The notes: a model not told the origin generated them from the sequence alone. A DNA stretch of 64,000 bases from Streptomyces sp. NBC_01260 (GCF_036226405.1 NZ_CP108464.1:7812001-7876000); one strand, 5' to 3'; shown: positions 54,936-64,000, numbered from the stretch's first letter. Made by a program: numbers and translations.

Positions 54936-55970
54936 GTGGGCGTCAGCCTCAAGGACGTTGCGCAACGGGCGGGCGTATCCATCAAGACCGTGTCGAACGT
55001 GGTGAACAACTATCAGCACGTCACACCGAAGATGCGCGCCAAGGTGCAGCAGGCCATCGACGAGCTCGGCTACCGGCCGAACCTCACCGCCCGGCATCTG
55101 CGCAAGGGCCGCACGGGCATCATCGCCCTCGCCGTCCCCGAGTTCGGCAACCCGTACTTCGCGGAGCTGGCCGGCGAGGTCGTCGACGCGGCCGCCCGGC
55201 ACGACTACACCGTGCTGGTCGACCACACCGGCGGGCTGCGGGAGAAGGAGCTCCTGGTCAGCCAGGGTTTCCGGTCCCATGTGATCGACGGCCTCATCCT
55301 CAGTCCCATCCATCTGGAGACCGAGGACCTGATGGCGCGCACCGAGACGGCCCCACTGGTGCTGCTGGGCGAGCGCGAGTACGAGGCGCCGTACGACCAC
55401 ATCGCCATCGACAACGTGGAGGCCTCCCGTGAGGCCGTACGCCACCTTATCGATCAGGGGAACCGGCGCATCGCCTTCCTCGGCTCGCGCACCGGCCGTG
55501 AGCGGCAGCCGGCCCATCTGAGGCTGCGCGGATGGCGGGAGGAGCTCGCCGCCGAGGGCATCGCCCCCGACGAGTCGCTGGTCGTAGTCACCGACGGCTA
55601 CGGCCGCGAGGACGGGGCCACCGCGATGGCCGCCCTCCTGGACCGCGGGGAGCAGCCCGACGCCGTGTTCGCGTACAACGACCTCATCGCCATCGGCGCG
55701 ATGCGCACCCTGTCCGAACGCGGTCTGCGCATCCCCGAGGACGTCGCCGTCGTCGGGTTCGACAACATCGAGGAGAGCCTCTACGGAGCCACCACGCTCA
55801 CCACGGTCGCCCCGGACAAGGAGGCCATCGCCCGGCTCGCCGTCGACAGCCTCGTCGAACGACTCTCCGGCGACGAGGCACCGGCACCCCGGCGGCCCCG
55901 GCCCGGCTACCGGCTGATCGTCCGGGAATCGACCGTCCCCCGCTCTTCCGGAGTGTCCGGCGGATCCTGA
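54936..55970 (+). CDS. LacI-family regulator of the furanose/arabinoside genes
   Basis: This 344-residue protein has a LacI helix-turn-helix at the extreme N-terminus (VSLKDVAQRAGVSIKTVSNV) and a sugar-binding effector domain (ALAVPEFGNPYFAELAGEVV; VAVVGFDNIEESLYGATTLT). The GTG start has AGGGAG upstream. By position it should control the importer, GH127 and perhaps GH92 through CAACGTTG operators. A TTCAACG half-site near 54903-54909 could allow self-control. Confidence 0.82.
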   Translation: MGVSLKDVAQRAGVSIKTVSNVVNNYQHVTPKMRAKVQQAIDELGYRPNLTARHLRKGRTGIIALAVPEFGNPYFAELAGEVVDAAARHDYTVLVDHTGGLREKELLVSQGFRSHVIDGLILSPIHLETEDLMARTETAPLVLLGEREYEAPYDHIAIDNVEASREAVRHLIDQGNRRIAFLGSRTGRERQPAHLRLRGWREELAAEGIAPDESLVVVTDGYGREDGATAMAALLDRGEQPDAVFAYNDLIAIGAMRTLSERGLRIPEDVAVVGFDNIEESLYGATTLTTVAPDKEAIARLAVDSLVERLSGDEAPAPRRPRPGYRLIVRESTVPRSSGVSGGS

Positions 55971-56048
55971 CCGGGGCCGCGGCGCCCGGCACACCCGCCC
56001 GAGCCGTCCCCGCCCCGCCCGGCCGTCCGCTCGTCCCAAGGATCTCTG

Positions 56049-57122
56049 ATGCCTCGCCCCACCGTGAACCGCAAACCGTTCGGCGCCCATGGGAACACGG
56101 ACGTCGATGTCTGGACGCTCGACTCCGGCACCGGAGTCCGGGCCGAGATCCTCACCTACGGCGGCATCCTGCACCGGCTCACCGTGCCGGACACCGGAGG
56201 AGCCCCCGCGTCGGTCGTCCGGTCGCTGGCGGGCCTGGACGACTACACGGGCAGCAACCCGTTCTTCGGCGCTCTCATCGGCCGCTTCGCCAACCGCATC
56301 GCGCACGGCCGCTTCACCCTCGACGAGGCCGAGTACCAGGTCCCCGCCAACGACCGGGGACACGCCCTGCACGGCGGGCCCGACGGCTTCCACACCCGTG
56401 TCTGGCAGGCCGCCGGGGAGGCCACCGACACGGCCGCGACGCTCCGCCTCACGCTGCGCAGCCCCGACGGCGACATGGGATTCCCCGGGGCACTGGACGT
56501 CACTGTCACCTACGCCCTCGACGCGGCGGGCACACTCGCCCTCGACTACACCGCGACCACGGACCGCCCCACCGTCGTCAACCTCACCAACCACGCCTAC
56601 TTCGACCTCGCCGCACAGGGAGACATCCTCGGCCACACGCTCCAGGTGGACGCCGACAGCTATCTCCCCGTCGACGAGGACGGCATTCCCGAGGGCCCGG
56701 CCACGGCGGTGCACGCCACCCCGTTCGACCTCACCACCCCGTGCACCGTCGGGGAACGGATCGCGCTCCCCGACGAACAACTGCGCAGGGCGGGCGGCTT
56801 CGACCACTGCTGGATCCTCCGGGGGCCCGGCACGGGTCTGCGCCGGGCCGCCCGGCTCACCGCTCCCGGGGCCGGGCGCATCCTGGAGGTGTGGACCACC
56901 GAACCCGGCATCCAGGTCTACACCGCCAACCAGCTCGACGGCACCCTGGCCGCCCCCGGCGGCGGCCGCCACGGCCGCCACGGCGCAGTCTGCCTGGAGA
57001 CCCAGCACCTGCCCGACTCGCCCAACCGGCCGGACCACCCCGGCACCGTGCTGCGCCCGGACGAATCCTTCCGCAGCCGGACCGAGTTCAGGTTCCCGCA
57101 CCTCGCCGCCGTCACGGCCTGA
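56049..57122 (+). CDS. galM: Aldose 1-epimerase (galactose mutarotase)
   Basis: This 357-residue protein has the mutarotase blocks NPFFGALIGRFANRIAHGRF, NDRGHALHGGPDGFHTRVW (catalytic His), VNLTNHAYFDL (second His) and a late Glu-containing LQVDADSYLPVDEDGIPEG with GIQVYTANQLDG. It interconverts anomers of galactose, arabinose or other aldoses. After uptake of a furanose sugar it would speed equilibration to the form used by catabolic enzymes. It lies 78 bases after the LacI gene, probably in the same transcript. Confidence 0.87.
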   Translation: MPRPTVNRKPFGAHGNTDVDVWTLDSGTGVRAEILTYGGILHRLTVPDTGGAPASVVRSLAGLDDYTGSNPFFGALIGRFANRIAHGRFTLDEAEYQVPANDRGHALHGGPDGFHTRVWQAAGEATDTAATLRLTLRSPDGDMGFPGALDVTVTYALDAAGTLALDYTATTDRPTVVNLTNHAYFDLAAQGDILGHTLQVDADSYLPVDEDGIPEGPATAVHATPFDLTTPCTVGERIALPDEQLRRAGGFDHCWILRGPGTGLRRAARLTAPGAGRILEVWTTEPGIQVYTANQLDGTLAAPGGGRHGRHGAVCLETQHLPDSPNRPDHPGTVLRPDESFRSRTEFRFPHLAAVTA

Positions 57123-57145
57123 ACCTCCGGGCACCCCCATGAAAC

Positions 57146-57185
57146 GGCCCGGCCCGCGGATGTATCGCACTCCGCGGGCCGGGCC
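57146..57185. terminator. Bidirectional terminator between galM and the amylase gene
   Basis: GGCCCGGCCCGCGGA (57146-57160) pairs exactly with 57171-57185, a 15-bp stem with a ten-base loop between convergent genes. Confidence 0.85.
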
Positions 57186-57200
57186 TCCTTGCGTGCCGCG

Positions 57201-60200
57201 CTACTTCAGGTACGGACCCGCCGCCCCGACCTTCCCCGGTGCGGCGTTGCGGCCGCCGAGGTCCAGGACGTAGACCCGCATGTTGCCCTTGCCGGGGGCT
57301 GCCACGCTCAGCTTTCCGTCCGCAACCACCTTGGTGTCACCGGTGACGGCGTCCCGGTAGGTGCCGTTGGGAATCCCGGTGTACGTGGCCGCGCCGGTGA
57401 CCGTCACCAGGGCGAAGCTGTCGACTCCGCTCGCGGCGTCGGTGTAGCGCCGCTTGTACGCCATCTCCCCGGTGATGCCCTCGGTGGAGTACTGGCCCAT
57501 CTGCAGGGCCGGCACCGCACGGCGGATCTCGTTGAGCCGCTGGACGTGCTTGACCAGCGGCTTGCTCAGTGTGTTCGCGACCTCGCCGGTGGCCGACGAG
57601 ACCTTGCCGAAGTCGGAAGCCTCGACCGTGCCCGCGACGTGGTCGCCGTAGTAGGCGCGGCCGGTGGTCGCCAGCGGGCAGCTGGGCCCGCAGTCGATCT
57701 TCTTGCCGGCCTGGAACTCGATCTCCGATCCGTAGTACAGGGTCGGGATGCCGCGGAACGTCCACATCAGGGCCATGTTCTCGGCCCAGGCGTCGGTGCC
57801 GCCCGGATAGCGCTCACTGCTCTTGTTGGGGCCGTAGTCGTGACTGTCCACGTAGACGACGTTGTACGTGGCGTCGTTGTAGCTGTCGTCCGAGTCCCTG
57901 CCGTTGTTGTACGCGTTGTTGGCGTCCCCGAAGTTCATGTGCATCCGCATGTCGATGACGTTCATGCCGGAGAACTTGCTGTGGTCGGGTGTGTGATATG
58001 CGTTCCCGTCGAGGAAGGCGTTGGCGGACGTCGGCTGCGCCCCGGTGCCCAGCTTCTCCTCGTAGTCGTACATCTCCAGTGCGGCCTTGGTGTCGTCGGC
58101 GTTGTACTCCTTGCGCTCCTTCCAGGTGAAGAACTGCGCGGAGTGGTTGACCGAGCCGCGGTTCCACTTGTCGTTGACGAACGCGCCCACCTCACCGAAG
58201 ACGAAGAAGTTCTTCGCCGCCTCCACGCCGAACTGCTGGGTGACGCGCTCCTGGATCGCCGGCAGGAACCGGCGGTTCCAGGTGGTGCGTGGAATGTGGA
58301 CGGCGCTGTCGATCCGGAAGCCGTCGACGCCCATGTCGATGTACTTGTTGTACGCCCCGATCAGGTAGTTCTGGACGGGTGCCGACTCGGTGTTGAAGTC
58401 GGCCAGGTCGTCGTGCAGCCAGCAGGAGCGCGAGTCCTCGCCCTCCCAGTTCCCCAGCCAGCAGTTGTGGTAGTACACCTTCGGGAACATGCCCGAAGTC
58501 GGGTTCGACCACTGGCAGTTGTAGATCCGGTAGCCCTCCGGGGAGGTGTACTGAGTGGGCTTCCCCCAGTCCACGCAGGTGTTGCCGGCCGGCTCCGCGG
58601 TCGACCACAGGTCGCCGTTGTAGTACGACTTGCCGGTCTTGGGGTCGATGGTCAGACCGTCGTACTCGAAGCCCTCCTGCTTCTCGTCGTAGTACCAGCT
58701 CCACTGGTCGTCCCGCACCCCGTAGACGGTCGGCGTGTACAGGCCCTTGGCGCCCCAGCGTGAGGAGTGGTTGTAGACGACGTCCTGGTAGATCTTCATG
58801 CCCTTGGCGTGCGCGGCGTTGATCAGGTCCTGGTACGAGGCACCCGCCGATTCGAGCCGGGGGTCGACCTTGTAGAAGTCGTAGCCGTGATAGCCGTGGT
58901 AGTCGTAGTCGGACCGGTTCAGGACCACCGGAGTGATCCAGATCGCGGAGAACCCGAGGCCCTTGACGTAGTCGAGCTTGTTGACCAGGCCCTTGAAGTC
59001 CCCCCGGAACATGGGGTCGTTATTGGCGGCGTTTCCGGACTTCACGTCCTGGTTGCCGCCTCTGTTGTTGCTCGTGTCCCCGTCGTTGAAGCGGGCGGTG
59101 AGGACGAAGTAGATCGGGTCCTTGCGCGGGTCGGTGCCCAGCGGCTTGCCGGCTGCCGGAGTCGCGGGCCTGGTTCCCGTCGTCGCCTTGGCGGCGGCCG
59201 AGGGCGCCGAGGTGTTGCCCGCCGCGTCGACCGCCCTGACGGTGTAGCTGTATGCCGTCCTCTCCTCAAGGTTGGCGTCCGAGAAGACGGTCGAGCCGAC
59301 GTCGCTCACCATCGTGCCCTTGCTGCCGCCGGTGCGGGTGACCTGATACTTCGTCACCCCTCGGTTGTCGCGTGACGGTTCCCAGGTGAGGACGACGGAT
59401 ACGCCGTCCGCGTCGGCCTTCACGGCGGCCGGGACGGTGGGTGCCTCGGTGTCCGGCGGTTCGGCGACGCACGGGTCCGCGGCGTCCTTGGTGACCTTCC
59501 GGTCCTTGACCGTGGTGACACCTGCCGGGATGCGGTAGTCGCTGCCGTTGTTGTTGTCCCAGACCCCGTTGCCGTTGTTGAACGCGGCCTGCATCTCCGT
59601 TGCGGCGCCGAGGTCGACCGACCGCTTGACCCAGCCGGTGCAGGCGGCTTCCATACCGACGCCCGGCACGGTGGTCCAGGAGCCGCCGGCGGGCCGGTAG
59701 TGCAGGTTGGTGGTGCTCCAGCCGACGGTCGTGGTCGAGTAGTAGACCGTCGAGTCGTTCCCCGTACCCGTCCCGGGGTCCGGGCCGGGTACGGCGCACG
59801 GGTCGCTGTGCGCCACCACGCCGTCCTTGACGGTGATGGTGCCGGTCCCCAGCGCGTAGTTCTTCCCGGAGTTGTTGTCCCAGACGCCCGATCCGTTGTT
59901 GAAGGTGGCGGCCAGCCCCGATGAACTGCCCAGCGGAACGGTCTTCTTGACCCAGTCCGTGCAGGCGGCCTCCATGCGCACACCGGGCACGGCCGTCCAG
60001 GAGCCGCCGTCGGGCGCGTAGTGAAGGTTGTACGCGGACCAGTCACGGGTCTTGGTGTAGTAGAAGACCGTGGCCGTGTTCTCGCCGGCCGCCACGGGTA
60101 CGGCTGACGACGCCTCCGCGGGGTCGGGTACGGCGGTGAACAGGCTCAGCAGCCCGACAGCGGTCGCCGCCGCGGCCAGGGGGCGTCTGAGCCGCAGGTG

Positions 60201-60215
60201 GGGGGAGCGTTTCAT
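57201..60215 (-). CDS. Secreted GH13 alpha-amylase with two CBM25 and one FnIII domain
   Basis: This 1004-residue protein has a Sec signal (RRPLAAAATAVGLLSLFTAV). Two CBM25 starch-binding modules lie at about residues 43-130 and 150-240 (each with NLHY, GSWT, and VWDNN), then a fibronectin III domain (about 255-345). The catalytic barrel starts near 365. GH13 motifs are QDVVYNHSS, DGFRIDSAVH (nucleophile Asp), VFGEVGAF (acid Glu) and VDSHDYG (third Asp). It should degrade starch or glycogen outside the cell. The ATG at 60215 is chosen because it gives a signal peptide; upstream frame is not family-like. Confidence 0.88.
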   Translation of the reverse strand: MKRSPHLRLRRPLAAAATAVGLLSLFTAVPDPAEASSAVPVAAGENTATVFYYTKTRDWSAYNLHYAPDGGSWTAVPGVRMEAACTDWVKKTVPLGSSSGLAATFNNGSGVWDNNSGKNYALGTGTITVKDGVVAHSDPCAVPGPDPGTGTGNDSTVYYSTTTVGWSTTNLHYRPAGGSWTTVPGVGMEAACTGWVKRSVDLGAATEMQAAFNNGNGVWDNNNGSDYRIPAGVTTVKDRKVTKDAADPCVAEPPDTEAPTVPAAVKADADGVSVVLTWEPSRDNRGVTKYQVTRTGGSKGTMVSDVGSTVFSDANLEERTAYSYTVRAVDAAGNTSAPSAAAKATTGTRPATPAAGKPLGTDPRKDPIYFVLTARFNDGDTSNNRGGNQDVKSGNAANNDPMFRGDFKGLVNKLDYVKGLGFSAIWITPVVLNRSDYDYHGYHGYDFYKVDPRLESAGASYQDLINAAHAKGMKIYQDVVYNHSSRWGAKGLYTPTVYGVRDDQWSWYYDEKQEGFEYDGLTIDPKTGKSYYNGDLWSTAEPAGNTCVDWGKPTQYTSPEGYRIYNCQWSNPTSGMFPKVYYHNCWLGNWEGEDSRSCWLHDDLADFNTESAPVQNYLIGAYNKYIDMGVDGFRIDSAVHIPRTTWNRRFLPAIQERVTQQFGVEAAKNFFVFGEVGAFVNDKWNRGSVNHSAQFFTWKERKEYNADDTKAALEMYDYEEKLGTGAQPTSANAFLDGNAYHTPDHSKFSGMNVIDMRMHMNFGDANNAYNNGRDSDDSYNDATYNVVYVDSHDYGPNKSSERYPGGTDAWAENMALMWTFRGIPTLYYGSEIEFQAGKKIDCGPSCPLATTGRAYYGDHVAGTVEASDFGKVSSATGEVANTLSKPLVKHVQRLNEIRRAVPALQMGQYSTEGITGEMAYKRRYTDAASGVDSFALVTVTGAATYTGIPNGTYRDAVTGDTKVVADGKLSVAAPGKGNMRVYVLDLGGRNAAPGKVGAAGPYLK

Positions 60216-60369
60216 TCGTCTCTCCAGGGGAGTGCGACGGCCTCCCGGGCCGCCGCAGCCAACAGCGGGGTGCCCATCGAGCACCCGCGGGTCCCGCCGG
60301 AGAACCCGGACGCGCCTCGGGGTTCGGGCGAGCAGTGCATCCGACAGCAAGGGCTGTCTGAATTTTGCT

Positions 60370-60381
60370 GCAATATCTTGC
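60370..60381. promoter_or_regulatory. Probable maltose-type operator upstream of the amylase gene
   Basis: GCAATATCTTGC carries GCAA/TTGC arms around four bases, in an AT-rich stretch about 155 bases before the amylase start. It resembles LacI/MalR-type sites found before Streptomyces amylase genes. No matching regulator is encoded in this window. Confidence 0.45.
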
Positions 60382-60509
60382 GGTCAGGAAGTTACCTGCG
60401 CATGACAGGTGCGTAAAGGGCCCGGACGGCGCAGGTTGTCCGGGCTCCCGCGGCGACCGGTGACACCCCGTCCGGGAATGACGGAGTGCGCCGGGCCGTT
60501 TCGGTGTTC

Positions 60510-60926
60510 ATGACCTTCTTTGTGGACGTGACCGTGCGGGGCTACGAACTCGACACGCAGGGCCATCTGAACCAGGCCGTCTATCTCCAGTACGCGGAGC
60601 ACGCGCGCTGGGAGTTGCTGCGGGCCGCCGGGCTGCCCCAGGAGAAGCTGCTGGCCGACGGCGTGGGGCCCGTCGCGCTCGAGGTCACGGTGAAGTTCCT
60701 GAAGGAGCTGCGGGGTGGTGAACGGGTGCGGGTGTCCTGCCGGTTCGACTACGGGAAGGGCAAGACCTTCACGGTCGCGCAGCAGATCCTCAAGGAGGAC
60801 GGCACAGTGGCGGCGGACGTCACGGGTGTCGCGGGCATCCTCGACCTGTCGACCCGCAGGCTGATCCCTGATCCGGGCGGCCGTCTCGCCTCGCTGGCCA
60901 AGGACCCGGAGCTGCTGAGCGGCTGA
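60510..60926 (+). CDS. Hotdog-fold acyl-CoA thioesterase (YbgC/4-HBT class)
   Basis: This 138-residue protein has the class motif VRGYELDTQGHLNQAVYLQY with the candidate catalytic Asp, followed by EHARWELLRAAG. Such enzymes hydrolyse acyl-CoA thioesters. A GTG at 60486 is in frame with an adjacent ACGGAG too close to serve it, so the ATG at 60510 is chosen from typical family starts (MTFFVDVTVRG). Substrate is unknown. Confidence 0.8.
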   Translation: MTFFVDVTVRGYELDTQGHLNQAVYLQYAEHARWELLRAAGLPQEKLLADGVGPVALEVTVKFLKELRGGERVRVSCRFDYGKGKTFTVAQQILKEDGTVAADVTGVAGILDLSTRRLIPDPGGRLASLAKDPELLSG

Positions 60927-61039
60927 CGGGGGTTCGGCATCCGAGTACCGGGCCCTGCCGGGGCCGCAATCCCTTGACCTCTTTTCCTTGACCTCGTACT
61001 TGCCCGGATCTCTTCACCGGGTGTGGCCCGGGTGCGTAA

Positions 61040-62434
61040 AGTGCGAGCGGCTTCGGCGCCGTGCGCGCCTGGCAGCCCCGGCCGCGCGGATGGCGCGACC
61101 GGGGGGCCCCGCTGCTCGCCCGGCTCTCGCTGTCGTTGTTCGGCGTCTCGGAGGCGGGTCTGCGACTGTGGCCCGCGCTGGCTGCCGCCGGCACGGTGGT
61201 CGTGGGCGGGCTGACCGCGCGGGAGTTCGGCGGCGCACGGCGGGCGCAGCTGCTCGCCGCGATCGCGACGGGCACCATGCCCGTGCTGCTGAGTAGCGGG
61301 CACGTCGCCAACACGACGTCGTACGAAGTGCTGGCGTGGGCGGCGATCGCGTTCACGGTCACGCGGATCGGCCGTACCGGCGACACCCGGTGGTGGCTCG
61401 CCGGGGGAGCGCTGGTCGGCATCGGCGCGGAATTCAATCACCTCGCGGCGATCTTCGGGGCCGTCCTGCTGGCCGTTGCCCTGCTCGGTCCGGCCCGCCG
61501 GACCGTGGCCGACCGCCGGCTGCTCGCGGGCGCGGCGATCGCCGTGCTGCTCGTGCTGCCCGATCTGTGGTGGCAGGCGCGGCACGGCTGGGCCATGTTC
61601 GAGATGACGCGGGCACTGAACGCGGAGCACGGCGGCCCGGGAAACATCGTCACCTGGATCGTGGGGCAGCTCAGCATGTCCTGTCTGGTGATGACGTTGT
61701 TGTGGGTGGCAGGCCTGAGGTTCCTGTGGCGGTCCGGCCGACCGCTGTGGCGATGCCTGGCGATCACGTACGCCGTGCTGTTCGTGTTGTTCGCCGTGAC
61801 GACCGGAGCCCAGGTGTACTACCTGGGCGGGCTGTACGTGTGCCTGCTGGCGGCCGGGGCGGTGGGCCTCGACGACTGGCTGTACTCCCGCCCCGAACGG
61901 CTGCGCGCCCTGCTGGCCGGAACGGCCGTCTCGGCCACGCTGTCCGCCGTGATCGTGCTGCCGGTGCTGCCGTCCTAAGGCGTGGCCTGGACGTACGGCA
62001 TCAGCGCGACGTCGGGGGAGACCCTGGGCTGGCCCCAACTGGTCGGCACCGTACAGCAGGTATGGACCGGGCTCCCGTCCGATCAGCGTGCGAACACGGT
62101 GATCTTCGCGGCGGACTACAGCGAGGCCGGCGCCATCAACGAACTGGGCCGGAGCGCCGGACTGCCCACCGCTGCGGGTGCGCAGAACACCGACTGGTGG
62201 TGGGGCGCCGGCAACCCGGACGCCACGACCGTGGTGGCCGTCGCCCCCGGCCCCGCATACGCCCCCGGGTACACCGCCCACCTGCGCCGGTACTTCCGGC
62301 ACGTCCGCGTGGCCGCCACCCTCTCCACCCCCGGCGGCGTGCACAACATCGAATCGGGAGGGCACGTCTACATCTGCACCGGCCCCCGCCGTCCCTGGGG
62401 CGCGATGTGGCCCGAGCTGCGCAACTACGCGTGA
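61040..62434 (+). pseudogene. Decayed GT39-type membrane glycosyltransferase
   Basis: One frame encodes most of a polytopic glycosyltransferase 39-like protein: PLLARLSLSLFGVSEAGLRL, LLSSGHVANTTSYEVLAWAA, LVGIGAEFNHLAAIFG and a C-terminal soluble part (WPQLVGTVQQVW, FAADYSEAGAINELG, NIESGGHVYICTGPRRPW). Two lesions are visible. The N-terminus with the first membrane span and the catalytic Asp-Glu region is missing before about 61100. An in-frame TAA at 61976-61978 splits the frame after VLPVLPS, with family sequence resuming directly behind it. Without the N-terminus it is unlikely to work even with readthrough. Confidence 0.8.
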
Positions 62435-62540
62435 CGGCTCACCGCCGCCTCGTGTGCCCGTCTCCTGGTGTGACCGGCGTCAAGCTACGACGGATCTCGT
62501 ATTATGGGGACTCCGGACGAAGCGACGATGCGGAGCCACC

Positions 62541-62909
62541 GTGACCCCTGCCAGTGCCACAGAAGCGGCCGTCGGCGCCCGCACGCTGGCCCACCCGGCA
62601 CGTGACGAGATCAGGATCGAGTCGGTGCTGCACGCGCTCTCCGACCCGGTGCGGCTGTGCGTGGTGCGTGAACTGGCCGCCGCGGACGAGGAACTCACCT
62701 GTTCCCGGTTCGATCTGCCGGTGACCAAGTCGACCACCACGCACCACTTCCGGGTGCTGCGCGAGAGCGGCATCGTCCAGCAGATCTACCGGGGCACCGC
62801 CAAGATGAACGGGCTGCGCCGCGAGGACCTGGAGGCGCTGTTCCCCGGACTGCTGGATCGCGTGCTCGAAGCCGCGAACCGGCAGGCGGACCGGCTCGGC
62901 GAGGGCTGA
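62541..62909 (+). CDS. ArsR-type winged-helix transcriptional regulator
   Basis: This 122-residue protein has an ArsR-like fold: IESVLHALSDPVRLCVVREL (first helices), then CSRFDLPVTKSTTTHHFRVL (recognition helix) and SGIVQQIYRGTAKMNGLRRE (wing). No metal-binding CxC motif is seen in the recognition helix, so the signal is unknown. The GTG start has GGAG six bases upstream. It ends 64 bases before the convergent end of the reductase gene. Confidence 0.8.
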   Translation: MTPASATEAAVGARTLAHPARDEIRIESVLHALSDPVRLCVVRELAAADEELTCSRFDLPVTKSTTTHHFRVLRESGIVQQIYRGTAKMNGLRREDLEALFPGLLDRVLEAANRQADRLGEG

Positions 62910-62973
62910 CCGCTCCGGCGAGGGCTGACCGGTTCGTGTGAGGCGGCCGGCCGCGCCACCGCCGGGTGGGCCC

Positions 62974-64000
62974 CTACGCGAGGCCGTCGCCCCGGGCCGC
63001 GTCCATCAGTCCCGGCCAGTCCGGGATCTTCACCGGCCCGCGGCCGAGCGACCGTCCCAGGGCCGCCTCCGCCCGTTCGATCGACAGCCAGCCGTCCCAC
63101 TCCACCGGCCGCAGCCCGTACGCCCGCAGCGCGGCCACCGGATCCGGTGCCGACGGGCGTCCGGCGAGCAGCGGGGCGTCCTCGGCCAAGGAGGCGACCG
63201 TCTCCTTGGCGCACGACCGGTTCGACCCGATGACCCCGGTCGGGCCCCGCTTGATCCACCCCGCGACGTACTGCCCGGGCGACGGGGCCGCGCCCCGCAG
63301 CACCCGGCCGGCCAGGTGGGGCACCGTCCCGCGCACCGGGTCGAAGGGCAGACCGGGCAAGGGCATCCCTCGGTAGCCGACCGCCCGCAGTACGAGCTGC
63401 GCGTCGATCTCCTCGAACGTACCGGTGTCCCGCACGCCGCCGGTGCCGTCCGGTGCCGTACGGGCGAACCGCACACCGGCCACCCGCCCCCGGCGCTCAA
63501 GGAGCGCGACCGGGCGCAGGTAGAACCGCAGCCCGATGGTTCGGGCCGGTGTCCGTCCGTCGGCAGAGACGTCCGCGGCCCACCCGCGCAGCACGTCGAG
63601 GTTCCGCCGCACCATCGCGGGGAGCGCCGGGGAGCCCGGTGCCGTACCGGCGTACGCCGGGTCCAGGACGAGCTCCGCCGGGTCCACGGTGATCCGTGCC
63701 CCGGGAAGCGCGCCGAGTTCCCGGAGCTCCTTGGTGGTGAACCTGGCCTGCGAGGGTCCCCGTCTGCCCGCCATGTGAATCTCACGCACCCGGCTGCCGG
63801 CCAGGGCGCCGAGCGCGGGCTCCGGCACATCGGTGGGCCGCAGTTCATCGGCGCCCCGCGCGAGGATCCGCGCCACGTCGACGGCGACATTGCCGATCCC
63901 GATCACCACGACGGAACGGGCCTGGAGCGCGAAACGGCCGGCGGCCGCATCGGGGTGAGCGCTGTACCAGGAGACGAAGTCGGTCGCCGAGTGGCTGCCG
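62974..64000 (-). CDS. Ferredoxin/adrenodoxin-NADP reductase-like protein (partial)
   Basis: The last 342 codons of a FprA/adrenodoxin reductase-like protein are present; the frame is open to the window edge, so the 5' part lies outside. Family blocks are ATDFVSWYSAHPD, VVVIGIGNVAVDVARILARG (second dinucleotide motif), EIHMAGRRGPSQARFTTKEL and YVAGWIKRGPTGVIGSNRSC. It would pass electrons from NADPH to a ferredoxin through FAD. The usual motif GNGNVA reads GIGNVA here. Full-length members have about 450 residues. Confidence 0.85.
   Translation of the reverse strand, partial: GSHSATDFVSWYSAHPDAAAGRFALQARSVVVIGIGNVAVDVARILARGADELRPTDVPEPALGALAGSRVREIHMAGRRGPSQARFTTKELRELGALPGARITVDPAELVLDPAYAGTAPGSPALPAMVRRNLDVLRGWAADVSADGRTPARTIGLRFYLRPVALLERRGRVAGVRFARTAPDGTGGVRDTGTFEEIDAQLVLRAVGYRGMPLPGLPFDPVRGTVPHLAGRVLRGAAPSPGQYVAGWIKRGPTGVIGSNRSCAKETVASLAEDAPLLAGRPSAPDPVAALRAYGLRPVEWDGWLSIERAEAALGRSLGRGPVKIPDWPGLMDAARGDGLA

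Noticed and set aside
62178..62540. Upstream extension of the ArsR-type gene
   Set aside because: The extension overlaps the glycosyltransferase relic in another frame and is low-complexity; the GTG at 62541 has a good ribosome binding site.

Overview
The window is high-GC DNA with Streptomyces-type genes throughout: GTG and TTG starts, rare TTA codons, LacI regulators, secreted glycoside hydrolases with Tat or Sec signals, and an F420-type enzyme. A Streptomyces chromosome is the best reading. No rRNA, tRNA or CRISPR array was seen.

Region 1 (about 1-27 kb) is a pyrrolobenzodiazepine (PBD) biosynthetic cluster of the tomaymycin type. A decayed integrase fragment lies at the left end, followed by a flavin amine oxidase and then genes matching a full PBD set. 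The chorismate branch has a class II DAHP synthase (TomC) and two fused anthranilate-synthase-like proteins (TomD, TomP). Ring tailoring has a FAD monooxygenase (TomO), a two-component hydroxylase (TomE/TomF) and an O-methyltransferase (TomG). The tyrosine-to-ethylidene-proline branch has a tyrosine hydroxylase (TomI), a DOPA dioxygenase (TomH), a gamma-glutamyltransferase-like C-C hydrolase (TomL), a PhzF-like isomerase (TomK), an LLM/F420 reductase (TomJ) and a tautomerase (TomN). Assembly is by a two-protein NRPS, TomA (A-T) and TomB (C-A-T-Red). Self-protection appears to be by a UvrA-like protein (TomM). There is no C-methyltransferase for a three-carbon side chain, which fits a two-carbon ethylidene as in tomaymycin. 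The tom letters follow gene order (tomA at 26.7 kb down to tomP at 2.5 kb) and rest on family and order recognition, not on a database match.

Region 2 (27-30 kb) holds a MarR regulator, a remnant of an NmrA-like reductase and a BNR/Asp-box repeat protein.

Region 3 (29.5-57 kb) is a carbohydrate island. It contains a bxl-type xylobiose locus (bxlR divergent from bxlEFG-bxlA), a broken GH115 glucuronidase, two small proteins, an old yellow enzyme, a GH92 mannosidase, a PA14-GH2 hydrolase, a GNAT acetyltransferase, and a GH127 beta-L-arabinofuranosidase divergent from a YtfQRT-YjfF-like furanose importer. A second LacI regulator and an aldose 1-epimerase follow. Two classes of LacI-type operator dyads are visible: CGAAA-N-TTTCG near the bxl genes and CAACGTTG near GH92, GH127 and the furanose importer.

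Region 4 (57-64 kb) has a GH13 amylase with two CBM25 modules, a hotdog thioesterase, a decayed GT39 glycosyltransferase with an in-frame stop, an ArsR-type regulator, and the 3' part of a ferredoxin/adrenodoxin-NADP reductase-like gene that runs off the right edge. Several long perfect hairpins separate the transcription units.
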